Shown here: positions 28,058 through 36,002 of the stretch, in pieces
How positions within the stretch are numbered: the stretch's first letter is position 1
Layout: each line of letters begins with the position of its first letter
Position numbers and translations under genes: made by a program
Assembly: GCA_963710135.1 (NCBI GenBank)
Contig: CAVPYY010000003.1
Span: 806,001-870,000 of the forward strand
Direction: 5' to 3'
Length of the DNA stretch: 64,000 nt
Origin: SG8-30 sp963710135
GTDB lineage: Bacteria > Pseudomonadota > Gammaproteobacteria > Steroidobacterales > Steroidobacteraceae
The notes under the pieces: generated by a model
Told to the model about the DNA's origin: nothing
Seen by the model: only the letters and a program-made list of their open reading frames with translations
Database searches by the model: none

Positions 28058-29214
28058 CTCCGCTGGCGCACGACAGCACGGTGGCGCCGTACGCCGCTCG
28101 CGAGGCGACCTCCCGCGGCAGGCGCTACCCGGAACCGGCGGCCGGGTATCGCGGGGAGTTCCAGCGGGACCGCGACCGGATCGTGCACTCCACGGCATTC
28201 CGCCGGCTCGTCTACAAGACCCAGGTTTTCGTCAACCATGAGGGCGACCTGTTCCGCACGCGACTGACCCACTCGCTCGAGGTCGCGCAGATCGCGCGCA
28301 CGGTGGCCCGCGTGCTGCGACTGTCGGAGGCCCTGACCGAGGCCGTGTGCCTGGCGCACGACCTCGGGCACACGCCGTTCGGGCACGCCGGCCAGGACGT
28401 GCTGAACGAGTGCATGCGCGACTACGGCGGGTTCGAGCACAACCTGCAGTCGCTGCGCGTCGTTGACGAGCTGGAGGACCGCTATGCGGGCTTTCCGGGC
28501 CTGAACCTGACCTTCGAATCGCGCGAGGGCATCCTCAAGCACAGCTCGCTCGCCAATGCGCGCCGCCTCGGGGACCTCGGCGAGCGCTTCATCGAGCGAC
28601 GCCAGCCGGGGCTCGAGGCACAGCTGGCGAATCTCGCCGATGCCATCGCCTACAACAATCACGACGTGGATGACGGCCTGCGCGCCGGGCTCATCACCGT
28701 CGAGGAGCTGCTGGAGGTCACGCTGTTCCGCCGTCACCACGACGCCGTGCTGGCACTGTACCCGGCGCTGGAACGGCGCAAGCTCGTGCACGAGACGGTA
28801 CGGCGCATGATCAATGGGACCGTGACCGACCTGATCGAGGAAAGCGCCCGCCGGCTGGAGGCTGCGCAGCCTGCCGGCATCGACGAGGTTCGCTCGCAGG
28901 CTCGGCCGCTGATCGCATTCTCGGAGCAAGGCGAGTCGGAGCATCGGGAACTGAAACGGTTCCTGCGCAAGCGCGTCTACGAGCACGAGCGGGTTCTCGC
29001 GATGCGCGAACGGGCCATGCGCACGCTCGAGGACCTGTTCGCGGCCTTCTTCGAGGACGTGACCCGGCTGCCGGACGAGCACCGCGACATCGCGCGCCGG
29101 CTCGAGGCCGAGGCGGGTCCGGCCGGGCGCGCCCGGGCGGTTGCCGATTATGTCGCGGGCATGACGGACCGCTATGCGTTCCAGGAGCACGATCGCGTCT
29201 TCAACCCGCCCTGA
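28054..29214 (+). CDS. dgt: Deoxyguanosinetriphosphate triphosphohydrolase-like protein
   Basis: 386-residue HD-domain dNTP triphosphohydrolase of the short Dgt-like type. It has FQRDRDRIVHSTAFRRLVYK, the first metal ligands in RLTHSLEVAQIARTVAR and the HD pair in CLAHDLGHTPFGHAG, followed by ANLADAIAYNNHDVDDGLRA, which supplies the remaining Asp. A TTG start at 28054 overlaps aroB. aroB followed by dgt is a common order in gamma- and betaproteobacteria. The preferred nucleotide cannot be told from sequence. The 3' end runs into the palindrome-rich spacer. Confidence 0.93.
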   Translation: MTPLAHDSTVAPYAAREATSRGRRYPEPAAGYRGEFQRDRDRIVHSTAFRRLVYKTQVFVNHEGDLFRTRLTHSLEVAQIARTVARVLRLSEALTEAVCLAHDLGHTPFGHAGQDVLNECMRDYGGFEHNLQSLRVVDELEDRYAGFPGLNLTFESREGILKHSSLANARRLGDLGERFIERRQPGLEAQLANLADAIAYNNHDVDDGLRAGLITVEELLEVTLFRRHHDAVLALYPALERRKLVHETVRRMINGTVTDLIEESARRLEAAQPAGIDEVRSQARPLIAFSEQGESEHRELKRFLRKRVYEHERVLAMRERAMRTLEDLFAAFFEDVTRLPDEHRDIARRLEAEAGPAGRARAVADYVAGMTDRYAFQEHDRVFNPP

Positions 29215-29242
29215 GACGCGCCGCGGGGGAGGCGTCCCCGCA

Positions 29243-29357
29243 GGGGACTGTCCCCTGATGCGGCACTGAGGCTCGGGGACTGTCCCCGCAGGGGACCTGT
29301 CGCCCTGCATGCCAAGGCAGGCCGACGTGGGGACTGTCCCCGCAGGGGACTGTCCCC
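29243..29357. repeat. REP-like cluster of GGGGACTGTCCCC palindromes
   Basis: Four perfect copies of the 13-bp palindrome GGGGACTGTCCCC lie at 29243-29255, 29275-29287, 29329-29341 and 29345-29357. Degenerate ones are at 29291-29304 and just before the first. Copies 3 and 4 are joined by GCA, as are copy 2 and the degenerate copy, giving a BIME-like tandem. Very similar GGGGACAGTCCCC-type elements are known as dispersed intergenic repeats in several proteobacteria, often near REP-associated Y1 transposases. No such transposase gene is visible here. Confidence 0.85.
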
Positions 29358-29400
29358 ATGGTGGCGCCCATTGAGGCACCCCGCGGAACGCTCGCAGCCG

Positions 29401-29489
29401 CGCGGGTCTCTCTACTCCTGTAGATCCTCTTGCTCGCTCCGCCGAGCCAAAGTCGCTCGCAAGAGGCCTACAGTCGTCCTCGACCCGCG
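29401..29489. repeat. Long hairpin with nested stems
   Basis: Outer arms CGCGGGTC (29401-29408) and GACCCGCG (29482-29489) pair perfectly. Inside, CTGTAG-ATC-CTCTTGC (from 29418) pairs with GCAAGAGG-C-CTACAG (to 29473) with one small mismatch. The 89-nt element could fold as one extended hairpin on either strand. It may be part of a larger intergenic repeat or a structured RNA. Confidence 0.6.
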
Positions 29490-29490
29490 G

Positions 29491-29549
29491 GGACTGGCAC
29501 CGCAGTCTCAAGGCTCCCTGCGGCACGGCCGTGCCAGCGGTGCCTGTCC
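29491..29549. repeat. Inverted repeat enclosing a 14-bp perfect palindrome
   Basis: GGACTGGCACCGC (29491-29503) and GCGGTGCCTGTCC (29537-29549) pair in 12 of 13 positions. The perfect palindrome GGCACGGCCGTGCC (29522-29535) lies between the arms. It directly follows the 29401-29489 hairpin. Confidence 0.6.
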
Positions 29550-29606
29550 CGTCCGTATCGAGGCTCAACGAGTCAGGCGAAAGCGCAACAGGCGGGCGCG
29601 GACCGT

Positions 29607-29652
29607 GGCCCCTTCCGTAGTGAGTTTGGCTTCCCGAACGGAGGAAGGGGCC
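29607..29652. repeat. Inverted repeat upstream of pyrF
   Basis: GGCCCCTTCC (29607-29616) and GGAAGGGGCC (29643-29652) form a perfect 10-bp stem. The 26-nt loop can form a further short stem (GTTTGG with CCGAAC). No T-tract follows on either strand, so it is not an obvious terminator. Confidence 0.6.
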
Positions 29653-29772
29653 CGCGGGAGCAAGGACCCCGCCGGGCACATCACGAGGCCGGGGCGCCGC
29701 GTCAGGGCATCCCGCGTCCCAACTGGCGGGCCGGTCCAGTAACATGCGCGGACCCCGAGCCTGGAGGACATC

Positions 29773-30492
29773 GTGAGCCGGTTGAGCATCCCCGCGCATG
29801 AGCGCCTGATTTTCGCGATGGACGTGCCCGACGCCGATGCGGCGCGGCGGCTGGCGGACCAGCTCGGTGACTCCGTGGTGTTCTACAAGCTCGGCCTCGA
29901 ACTGTTCATGTCTGGCGGCTATTTCCAGCTGCTGGACTGGATGGTTGGGCGCGGCAAGCGGATTTTCGTCGACCTGAAGTTCTTCGATGTCCCGGCCACC
30001 GTCGCGGCGGCCGTCAAGAACCTGCGTAATCGCGGCGTCACCTTCACGACCGTGCACGGCAACCAGTCCATCATGGAAGCCGCGGCTGCGGCCAAGGGCG
30101 ACGTCAAGATCCTTGCGGTCACAGCGCTGACCAGTCTCGATCGGGGCGACCTCGAGGACATGGGCTTCCAGTGCGACGTCGAGCAGCTCGTCCTGTCCCG
30201 CGCGCGCCGGGCGCTGGAGGCGGGTTGCGATGGCGTCGTCTCGTCGGGGCTCGAGGCGAAGCTGCTGCGGGCGGGCGTTGACGATCGCCTGATCGTGGTG
30301 ACGCCGGGTATCCGGCCGGTGGAGAACCGCGAGATCGACGACCAGAAGCGCGTCGTCGACGTCGCCCAGGCCTTTGCCAACGGCGCCGACTACATCGTCA
30401 TGGGCCGGCCGATCCGCGACGCCAGCGATCCGCGAGCCGCCGCCCTGCAGGTCCAGTCCACCATCGCCAGCGTGTTCGGAGACGCGTCATGA
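29773..30492 (+). CDS. pyrF: Orotidine 5'-phosphate decarboxylase
   Basis: 239-residue UMP-forming decarboxylase of the E. coli-type class I family. The catalytic loop is VDLKFFDVPATVAAAVKNL, with the Asp-Lys-Asp array in DLKFFD. Later motifs are VTFTTVHGNQSIMEAA, GCDGVVSSGLEAKLLR and the phosphate-binding VVTPGIRPVE and YIVMGRPIRDASDPRAA. A GTG start at 29773 has a GGAGG ribosome site 7 nt upstream. Overlaps hemE by ATGA, so the two are probably cotranslated although they belong to different pathways. Confidence 0.96.
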   Translation: MSRLSIPAHERLIFAMDVPDADAARRLADQLGDSVVFYKLGLELFMSGGYFQLLDWMVGRGKRIFVDLKFFDVPATVAAAVKNLRNRGVTFTTVHGNQSIMEAAAAAKGDVKILAVTALTSLDRGDLEDMGFQCDVEQLVLSRARRALEAGCDGVVSSGLEAKLLRAGVDDRLIVVTPGIRPVENREIDDQKRVVDVAQAFANGADYIVMGRPIRDASDPRAAALQVQSTIASVFGDAS

Positions 30493-31563
30493 GCGCACCC
30501 CTTGCCAACGATCTTCTGCTGCGCGCGCTGCTGCGCGAGCCGACGCCACGCACGCCCGTCTGGATGATGCGCCAGGCCGGCCGGTATCTGCCGGAGTATC
30601 GGGCGACCCGCGCAAAGGCCGGCGACTTCCTGTCGATGTGCATGAATCCCGAATACGCCTGCGAGGTCACCCTGCAGCCGCTCGCCCGCTTCCCGTTGGA
30701 CGCGGCGATCCTGTTCTCCGACATCCTCACCATCCCCCATGCGATGGATCTCGACCTGGCGTTCGAGGCGGGCGAGGGCCCGCGCATCGGCAAGCCGGTG
30801 CGCACGCCGGCGGATATCGACAGGCTGTTCGTTCCCGATCCGGCCCGCGAGCTCAAGTACGTGATCGACGCCGTTTCGCTGATCCGCCGGGAGCTGGCTG
30901 GCCGCGTGCCGCTGATCGGCTTCGCCGGTTCGCCGTGGACCGTCGGCACCTATATGGTGGAGGGCGGCGGCAGCAAGAATTTCGCGCGCATCAAGGGAAT
31001 GATGTACGGCGCGCCGGAACAGCTGCACCGCCTGCTGGACGTGGTCGCGCGCGCGACGACCGCCTACCTCAACGCGCAGATCGAAGCCGGCGCCCAGGCG
31101 GTCATGGTATTCGACACATGGGGTGGCGCACTGGCGCCACGGCAGTACCTGGATTTCTCGTTACGCTACATGCAGCAGATCGTCGACGGACTGGTGCGCG
31201 AGCGCGAGGGCCGGCGCGTGCCGGTGGTGCTGTTCACCAAGGGCGGCGGGGCGTGGCTGGCGGAGATGGCCGGCACCGGCGCCGACGCGCTGGGCGTGGA
31301 CTGGACCACCGACCTCGAGGTGGCGCAGGCGCGTGACCGGTGGTCGCGTCGGCCTGCAGGGCAACCTCGATCCCTGTGTGCTGTACGCCTCGCCCGAGGT
31401 GATTCGGGAGGAGGTCGCGCGCGTCCTGGCGAGCTTCGGCCACGGCCATGGCCATGTCTTCAATCTCGGCCACGGCATCCATCCGGACGTCCAGCCGGAG
31501 CACGCCGGAGCGATGGTGGCGGCGGTGCATGAGCTGTCGCCGAAGTATCATGTCGGCGGATAG
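30489..31563 (+). CDS. hemE: Uroporphyrinogen decarboxylase (frameshifted)
   Basis: Cofactor-free decarboxylase making coproporphyrinogen III for heme. The N-terminal signature RTPVWMMRQAGRYLPEYRAT, the substrate-binding FSDILTIPHAMDLDLAFEAG, GFAGSPWTVGTYMVEGG and VMVFDTWGGALAPRQY are intact. The frame shifts at about 31325-31335 in CAGGCGCGTGACCGG: the other frame carries GGRVGLQGNLDPCVLYAS and the conserved end GHVFNLGHGIHPDVQPEHAG to a stop at 31563. Repaired length of about 358 is normal. Being essential, it is almost certainly intact in the organism. Confidence 0.93.
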
Positions 31564-31595
31564 CGGATAGCCAAGAACCAGTGAGCACCTGATCC

Positions 31596-32195
31596 ATGGA
31601 CATCAACAAGATTCCGATCGGCCACAACCCGCCGACCGACATCAATGCGCTGGTCGAGATCCCGCAGGGCGGCGTCCCGGTCAAGTACGAGCTCGACAAG
31701 GAGTCCGGGATTCTGCAGGTCGATCGATTCCTGCACACGGCGATGTACTACCCGGGCAACTACGGCTTCGTGCCCCACACGCTTTCCGAAGACGGCGATC
31801 CGGTCGACGTCATCGTCGTCGGGCAGGTTCCGGTCGTGCCCGGCGCCGTGATCCGCTGCCGCCCGGTCGGCGCACTGCTGATGAAGGACGAGGCCGGGCC
31901 GGACGAAAAGATCGTCGCTGTGCCGGTGGACAAGCTGCATCCTTTCTACAGCGGCGTGAAGTCCTTCAAGGACCTGCCGAGCATCCTGACTGACCAGATT
32001 GCCCACTTCTTCCAGCACTACAAGGACCTCGAGAAGGGCAAGTGGGTGACGATCGTGAACTGGGTAGGCCCCAAGCAGGCCGAGCGGATGATCACCGCCG
32101 GCATCGGCCGTGCCGCCGACACGGGTGACGCCGTTGCGGCCCGGCTGGTCGCGGGCCGCTCGTTGAAGCGCGACCGCTCCAAGCGCGGCGCCTAG
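31596..32195 (+). CDS. ppa: Inorganic pyrophosphatase (family I)
   Basis: 199-residue soluble pyrophosphatase that drives biosynthetic reactions. Family I motifs: NALVEIPQGGVPVKYELDKE, DRFLHTAMYYPGNYGFVPHT, and the metal-binding DGDPVDVIVVG, with later ligands in DEAGPDEKIVAVP. The C-terminal extension past about residue 175 (GRAADTGDAVAARLVAGRSL) is longer than in E. coli. ATG at 31596. Same strand as hemE with a 32-nt gap. Confidence 0.96.
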   Translation: MDINKIPIGHNPPTDINALVEIPQGGVPVKYELDKESGILQVDRFLHTAMYYPGNYGFVPHTLSEDGDPVDVIVVGQVPVVPGAVIRCRPVGALLMKDEAGPDEKIVAVPVDKLHPFYSGVKSFKDLPSILTDQIAHFFQHYKDLEKGKWVTIVNWVGPKQAERMITAGIGRAADTGDAVAARLVAGRSLKRDRSKRGA

Positions 32196-32202
32196 CCCGC
32201 TC

Positions 32203-32844
32203 GTGGCCGGCCGGCATGTGCTGCTGGCGGGTGCGACGGGACTCGTCGGCCGCGAGTGCCTGGCCCGGTTGATCGCGGATCCGACGGTCGGCCGCGTCAC
32301 CGCGCTGGTGCGACGCGCACCGGCCGGGGAGGGCGGTGACAAGCTCAACCTCGCCGAGGTCGATTTCGACCGTCTGGACGACTCTCCCGGGCTGTTTCGG
32401 GTCGACCAGGTCATCTGCGCCCTCGGCACCACCCTCAGGCGCGCCGGCAGCAAGGCGGCCTTTCGGCTCGTGGACGTCGACTATCCGCTGGCGATCGCAC
32501 GACTGGCCCGCGCGGCGGGCGCCCGGCACTACCTGCTGGTCAGCGCACTGGGAGCGGATCCGAAGTCGAGGGTCTTCTACAGTCGCACCAAGGGTGAGCT
32601 GGAGCAGGCGCTGATGAAAATCCGCTTTCCGGGCCTGACCATCGTGCGCCCATCATTGCTGCTCGGCGACCGCGAGGAATTCCGTCTCGGCGAGGAAGTC
32701 GCCAAGCGCTTCTCCTGGGCGACGCCCGCCCGCTTCAAGCCGGTGCTGGCGCGCGACGTCGCCGCCACGCTCGTGCGCGCGGCACGGGAGGACCGCCCCG
32801 GCACGCGCATCATCGAGTCCGCGCAGATTTCCGCGGCCGGCTGA
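32203..32844 (+). CDS. NAD(P)-binding SDR-like oxidoreductase
   Basis: 213-residue atypical short-chain dehydrogenase of the HTATIP2/YwnB type. The Rossmann motif is VLLAGATGLVGRECLARLI, with VICALGTTLRRAGSKAAFRL and HYLLVSALGADPKSRVFYSR, the latter holding the Tyr/Lys-like region YSRTKGELE. It begins at a GTG 7 nt after ppa and may be translated with it. Members are uncharacterised oxidoreductases or NADPH sensors; no substrate can be assigned. It converges on fadD with a 9-nt gap. Confidence 0.82.
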   Translation: MAGRHVLLAGATGLVGRECLARLIADPTVGRVTALVRRAPAGEGGDKLNLAEVDFDRLDDSPGLFRVDQVICALGTTLRRAGSKAAFRLVDVDYPLAIARLARAAGARHYLLVSALGADPKSRVFYSRTKGELEQALMKIRFPGLTIVRPSLLLGDREEFRLGEEVAKRFSWATPARFKPVLARDVAATLVRAAREDRPGTRIIESAQISAAG

Positions 32845-32853
32845 CTCCCGCCG

Positions 32854-34543
32854 TCAGGCGGCCGCTTTCTTGCTGGCGCGCAGCTGGTCGCGCAGTTCCC
32901 GGCGCAGGATCTTGCCGACATTGGTCTTCGGCAGCTCATCGCGGAAGTAGATGACCTTCGGCACCTTGTAGCCGGTGAGCTCCTTCTTGCAGAAGGCGAT
33001 CACCTGCTCCGCGGTCAGCGAGGGCTCCTTGCGCACCACGAACAGCGCGACGATCTCGCCGGAGCGCTCGTCGTCCTGGGCCACCGCCGCCACCTCGAGA
33101 ATCTCGGGCATCTTCGCGGCGACGCCCTCGACCTCGTTCGGATACACGTTGAAGCCCGAGACCAGGATCATGTCCTTCTTGCGGTCTTCGATGTAGCTCA
33201 GGCCCCGCTCGTCCATGCGGCCGATATCGCCCGTGCGCAGCCAGCCGCCGGGCAGCATCACCTTCTCGGTTTCCTCCGGGCGATTCCAGTAGCCGCGCAT
33301 CACCTGCGGGCCCCGCACGCAGATCTCCCCGACCGAGCCAACCGGCAACGGGTTGCCGTCGTCGTCGACGATCGAGATCTCCGTGGATGGCAGCGGCAGG
33401 CCGATCGAGCCCGTGAAGGTCACTTCGTCGACGCGGTTGCAGGTCGCCACGGGCGAGGTCTCGGTCAGCCCCCAGCCCTGGCAGATGTCCCGGCCCGTGA
33501 GCTACTTCCATCTGTCCGAAACGGCTGCCTGCACCGCCATGCCGCCGCCGAGGGCCATCTTCAGCGAACTGAAGTCGAGCTTGTCGAAGCCGGGCGTATT
33601 GAGCAGGCCGTTGAACAGCGTGTTGACGCCGGTGATGAAAGCGAACCGGACCTTGGACAGCTCCTCCACGAACGCCTTCATGTCGCGCGGGTTGGTGATC
33701 AGGAGATTCTCGCCGCCGACGTAGGTGAAGGTCAGGCAGTTCGAGGTGAGCGCGAAGATGTGATAGAGCGGCAGCGCAGTGACCACGACGGGGCCGTCGA
33801 TTCGCTCGAGCTCCGGCATCCAGGAAACCACCTGGATGGTGTTGGCGACCAGGTTGCGGTTGGTGAGCACCGCTCCCTTCGCCACGCCGGTGGTGCCGCC
33901 GGTGTACTGCAGGAACGCGACGTCCTCGGGGCCGACGTCGACCGGGTCGAGCTGCAGCGATGCGCCGCGCGGCGAGCACGTCCGTGAAGCGCACCGAGCC
34001 GGGGATGGACCAGGCCGGCACCATCTTCTTCACGTGGCGCAGCATGAAGTTGACGATCGGTCCCTTGGGAAAGCCCAGCATGTCGCCGACGCCGGTGACG
34101 ATGACCTTCTTCACCTGGGTGCGCCCCACCACCTCCTGCAGCGTGGAACAGGCGTTCTCGTAGATCAGCATCACCGAGGCGCCCGAGTCGTTGAGCTGAT
34201 GCTCGATCTCGCGGGCGGTGTACATCGGGTTGGTGTTGACCACGGTCAGGCCGGCGCGCAGGGCGCCGAAAATCGCGATCGGGTACTGCAGCAGGTTCGG
34301 CATCATGATGGCGATGCGATCGCCGGGCTTGAGCCCGGCCTCCTTCTGCAGCCACGCGCCGAAGCGACGCGACAGCTCGTCCATCTCGGCATAGGTCAGG
34401 CTGCGCCCGAGATTGGTGAAGGCGCGCTTGGCGGCGTGCTTGCGGCAGGCCTGTTCGAACAGGTCCTTCAGCGAGCGGTACTCCTCGGGATTGATCTCGG
34501 TAGGGACACCCTCCCCGTAGTGCTTGAGCCAGAATTTCTCCAC
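32854..34543 (-). CDS. fadD: Long-chain fatty acid-CoA ligase (one frameshift, one in-frame stop)
   Basis: Acyl-CoA synthetase that activates fatty acids for beta-oxidation. The GTG at 34543 gives MEKFWLKHYGEGVPTEINPE and follows a GGGGGAA ribosome site. AMP-binding P-loop: LQYTGGTTGVAKGAVLTNRN; then GWGLTETSPVATCNRVDEVT, DRKKDMILVSGFNVYPNEVE, and the C-terminal catalytic Lys region ELPKTNVGKILRRELRD. The frame shifts near 33960-33970 (GCGCGGCGCATCG). In the second frame a TAG at 33502-33504 interrupts SDRWK-stop-LTGRDICQGW, where relatives have a Glu or Gln codon; the sequence reads on in frame to the true stop. Repaired length of about 563 is typical. Confidence 0.9.
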
Positions 34544-34714
34544 GTCGATTCCCCCGTTGCCTGAGTACCGCAAGTCCTTGTTGCAGCGCAAGAAAAGACC
34601 GCTGCAGCGAGCCCGCGTTTATATCATCGCACTTCGAGCGCCGGCAACGTAGCGCAATGGCCGAAGGGGCCATGGCGCATCCGCGCCGCCCCGTCCCACG
34701 AAGGGTTCAGGGCA

Positions 34715-35326
34715 TCAGCGACGCAGCAGCGGCTCGAGTGCCGGCCAGACGTTGTCGAGCAGGATGGGCTGGGCTTCGATTCCGGGATGTATGCCGTCGG
34801 GCTGGAAGAGGTCGGGATTCAGGGCGACGCCCTCGAGAAAGAAGGGCACGAGGGCGGCGTTGCGTCGGGCGGCCAGGGCGGCGTAAACGGCGAAAAACCG
34901 TTCCGTGTACTGCGGCCCATAGTTGCTCGGAATACGCATGCCGGCGAGCAGCACGCGGGCGCCGGCGGTTTGACTCAGCTGGATCATGGAGTCGAGATTG
35001 GCCTCGAGCTCCTTGACCGGCAGGCCCCGCAAGCCGTCATTGCCGCCCAGCGCGATCAGCACGATCGCGGGTTTGTGGGTCGCCAGTGCGCGCGGCAGGC
35101 GTTCGAGACCGCCGGTGGTGGTTTCGCCCGATACGCTGGCATTGACGAGACGGTACTCGTACCCTTCCGCGTCCAGCCGCCGCTGCAGGCCCGCCACCCA
35201 GCCCTGCTCGACCGGAATGCCATAGCCGGCCGAGAGTGAATCGCCGAGCACCAGGATCGCCGGGCGGTCGGCCGCCGCGGCCGCCGAGGACACCAGACAG
35301 ACAATGAGCAGCAGGATTGAACGCAT
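34715..35326 (-). CDS. tesA: Multifunctional acyl-CoA thioesterase I / lysophospholipase L1 / arylesterase
   Basis: 203-residue periplasmic SGNH hydrolase. The signal peptide (MRSILLLIVCLVSSAAAAAD) is followed by block I VLGDSLSAGYGIPVEQGWV (catalytic Ser), block II VSGETTTGGLERLP (Gly), block III ALGGNDGLRG (Asn) and block V DGIHPGIEAQP (Asp, His). It diverges from ybbA, the same arrangement as E. coli tesA-ybbA-ybbP. The two ATG codons overlap inside the tetranucleotide CATG (35324-35327). Substrates in TesA proteins are broad: acyl-CoA, lysophospholipids and aryl esters. Confidence 0.94.
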   Translation of the reverse strand: MRSILLLIVCLVSSAAAAADRPAILVLGDSLSAGYGIPVEQGWVAGLQRRLDAEGYEYRLVNASVSGETTTGGLERLPRALATHKPAIVLIALGGNDGLRGLPVKELEANLDSMIQLSQTAGARVLLAGMRIPSNYGPQYTERFFAVYAALAARRNAALVPFFLEGVALNPDLFQPDGIHPGIEAQPILLDNVWPALEPLLRR

Positions 35327-36000
35327 GGATGCTGAGACAGTATTGCAGGCCAGGAAGTTGCAGAAGCAGGTTAGCAGCCCGGAGGGAACGCTGACCATTC
35401 TCGACGGCGTGGACCTGGCGGTGCGCAGCGGCGAAACGGTCGCCATCGTCGGCGCGTCGGGCGCGGGCAAGTCGACGCTGCTCGCGCTGCTCGCCGGCCT
35501 CGACGAGCCCACCTCGGGCGAAGTGTGGCTGGCGGGGGCGGAGCTGTCCGCGCTCGACGAGGATGGTCGTGCCGCCGCGCGGGCCCGCAGCGTCGGCTTC
35601 GTCTTCCAGTCCTTTCACCTCATGCCGTCGCTGACCGCGCTGGAGAACGTCATGCTGCCGCTGGAACTCGCCGGGCGGCGCGATGCCCGCGAGGCGGCCC
35701 GCGAGGTGCTGGAGAAGGTCGGCCTGGCCGGGCGCGTCGGTCACTATCCGCGGCAGCTGTCGGGCGGCGAGCAGCAGCGCGTCGCCATCGCGCGCGCCTT
35801 CGTGACCCAGCCGTCGGTGCTGTTCGCGGACGAACCCACCGGCAACCTCGACACCGCGACGGGCGAGCGCATCATCGACCTGCTGTTCGAGCTGAATGCG
35901 CGCGACCGGCGCCACGCTGGTGCTGGTGACCCACGATCGCGACCTGGCTGAGCGCTGCGACCGGGTCATCGAGATCGAAGCCGGCCGGCTGGTGGCCTGA
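35325..36000 (+). CDS. ybbA: ABC transporter ATP-binding protein YbbA (frameshifted)
   Basis: ATPase of the LolD/MacB-like family, partner of the YbbP permease. Walker A GASGAGKSTLLALLAGLDEP, Q-loop FVFQSFHLMPSLTALENV, signature LSGGEQQRVAIARAF and Walker B VLFADEPTGNLD. The frame shifts near 35905-35912 (GCGCGCGACCGGCGCC): ATLVLVTHDRDLAERCDRVI, with the H-loop, continues in the next frame to a stop at 35998-36000. ATG at 35325 is preferred; an in-frame ATG at 35304 would extend into tesA. It may be involved in exporting lipids or thioesterase-related products; the role is unproven. Confidence 0.9.
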
Positions 36001-36002
36001 GC

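Larger units (their letters stand above)
29215..29772. other. 558-bp palindrome-rich spacer between dgt and pyrF
   Basis: No gene is supported. The first part carries four copies of a 13-bp palindrome. The rest is a series of inverted repeats at 29401-29489, 29491-29549 and 29607-29652. A good ribosome site, GGAGG, for pyrF lies at the end. A plus-strand open frame of 123 codons (29371-29742) has no recognisable product and simply reflects the G+C-rich repeats. Confidence 0.7.

Noticed and set aside
29371..29742. A 123-codon gene in the palindrome-rich spacer
   Set aside because: Arg/Pro-rich translation produced by inverted repeats; no family match or ribosome site.
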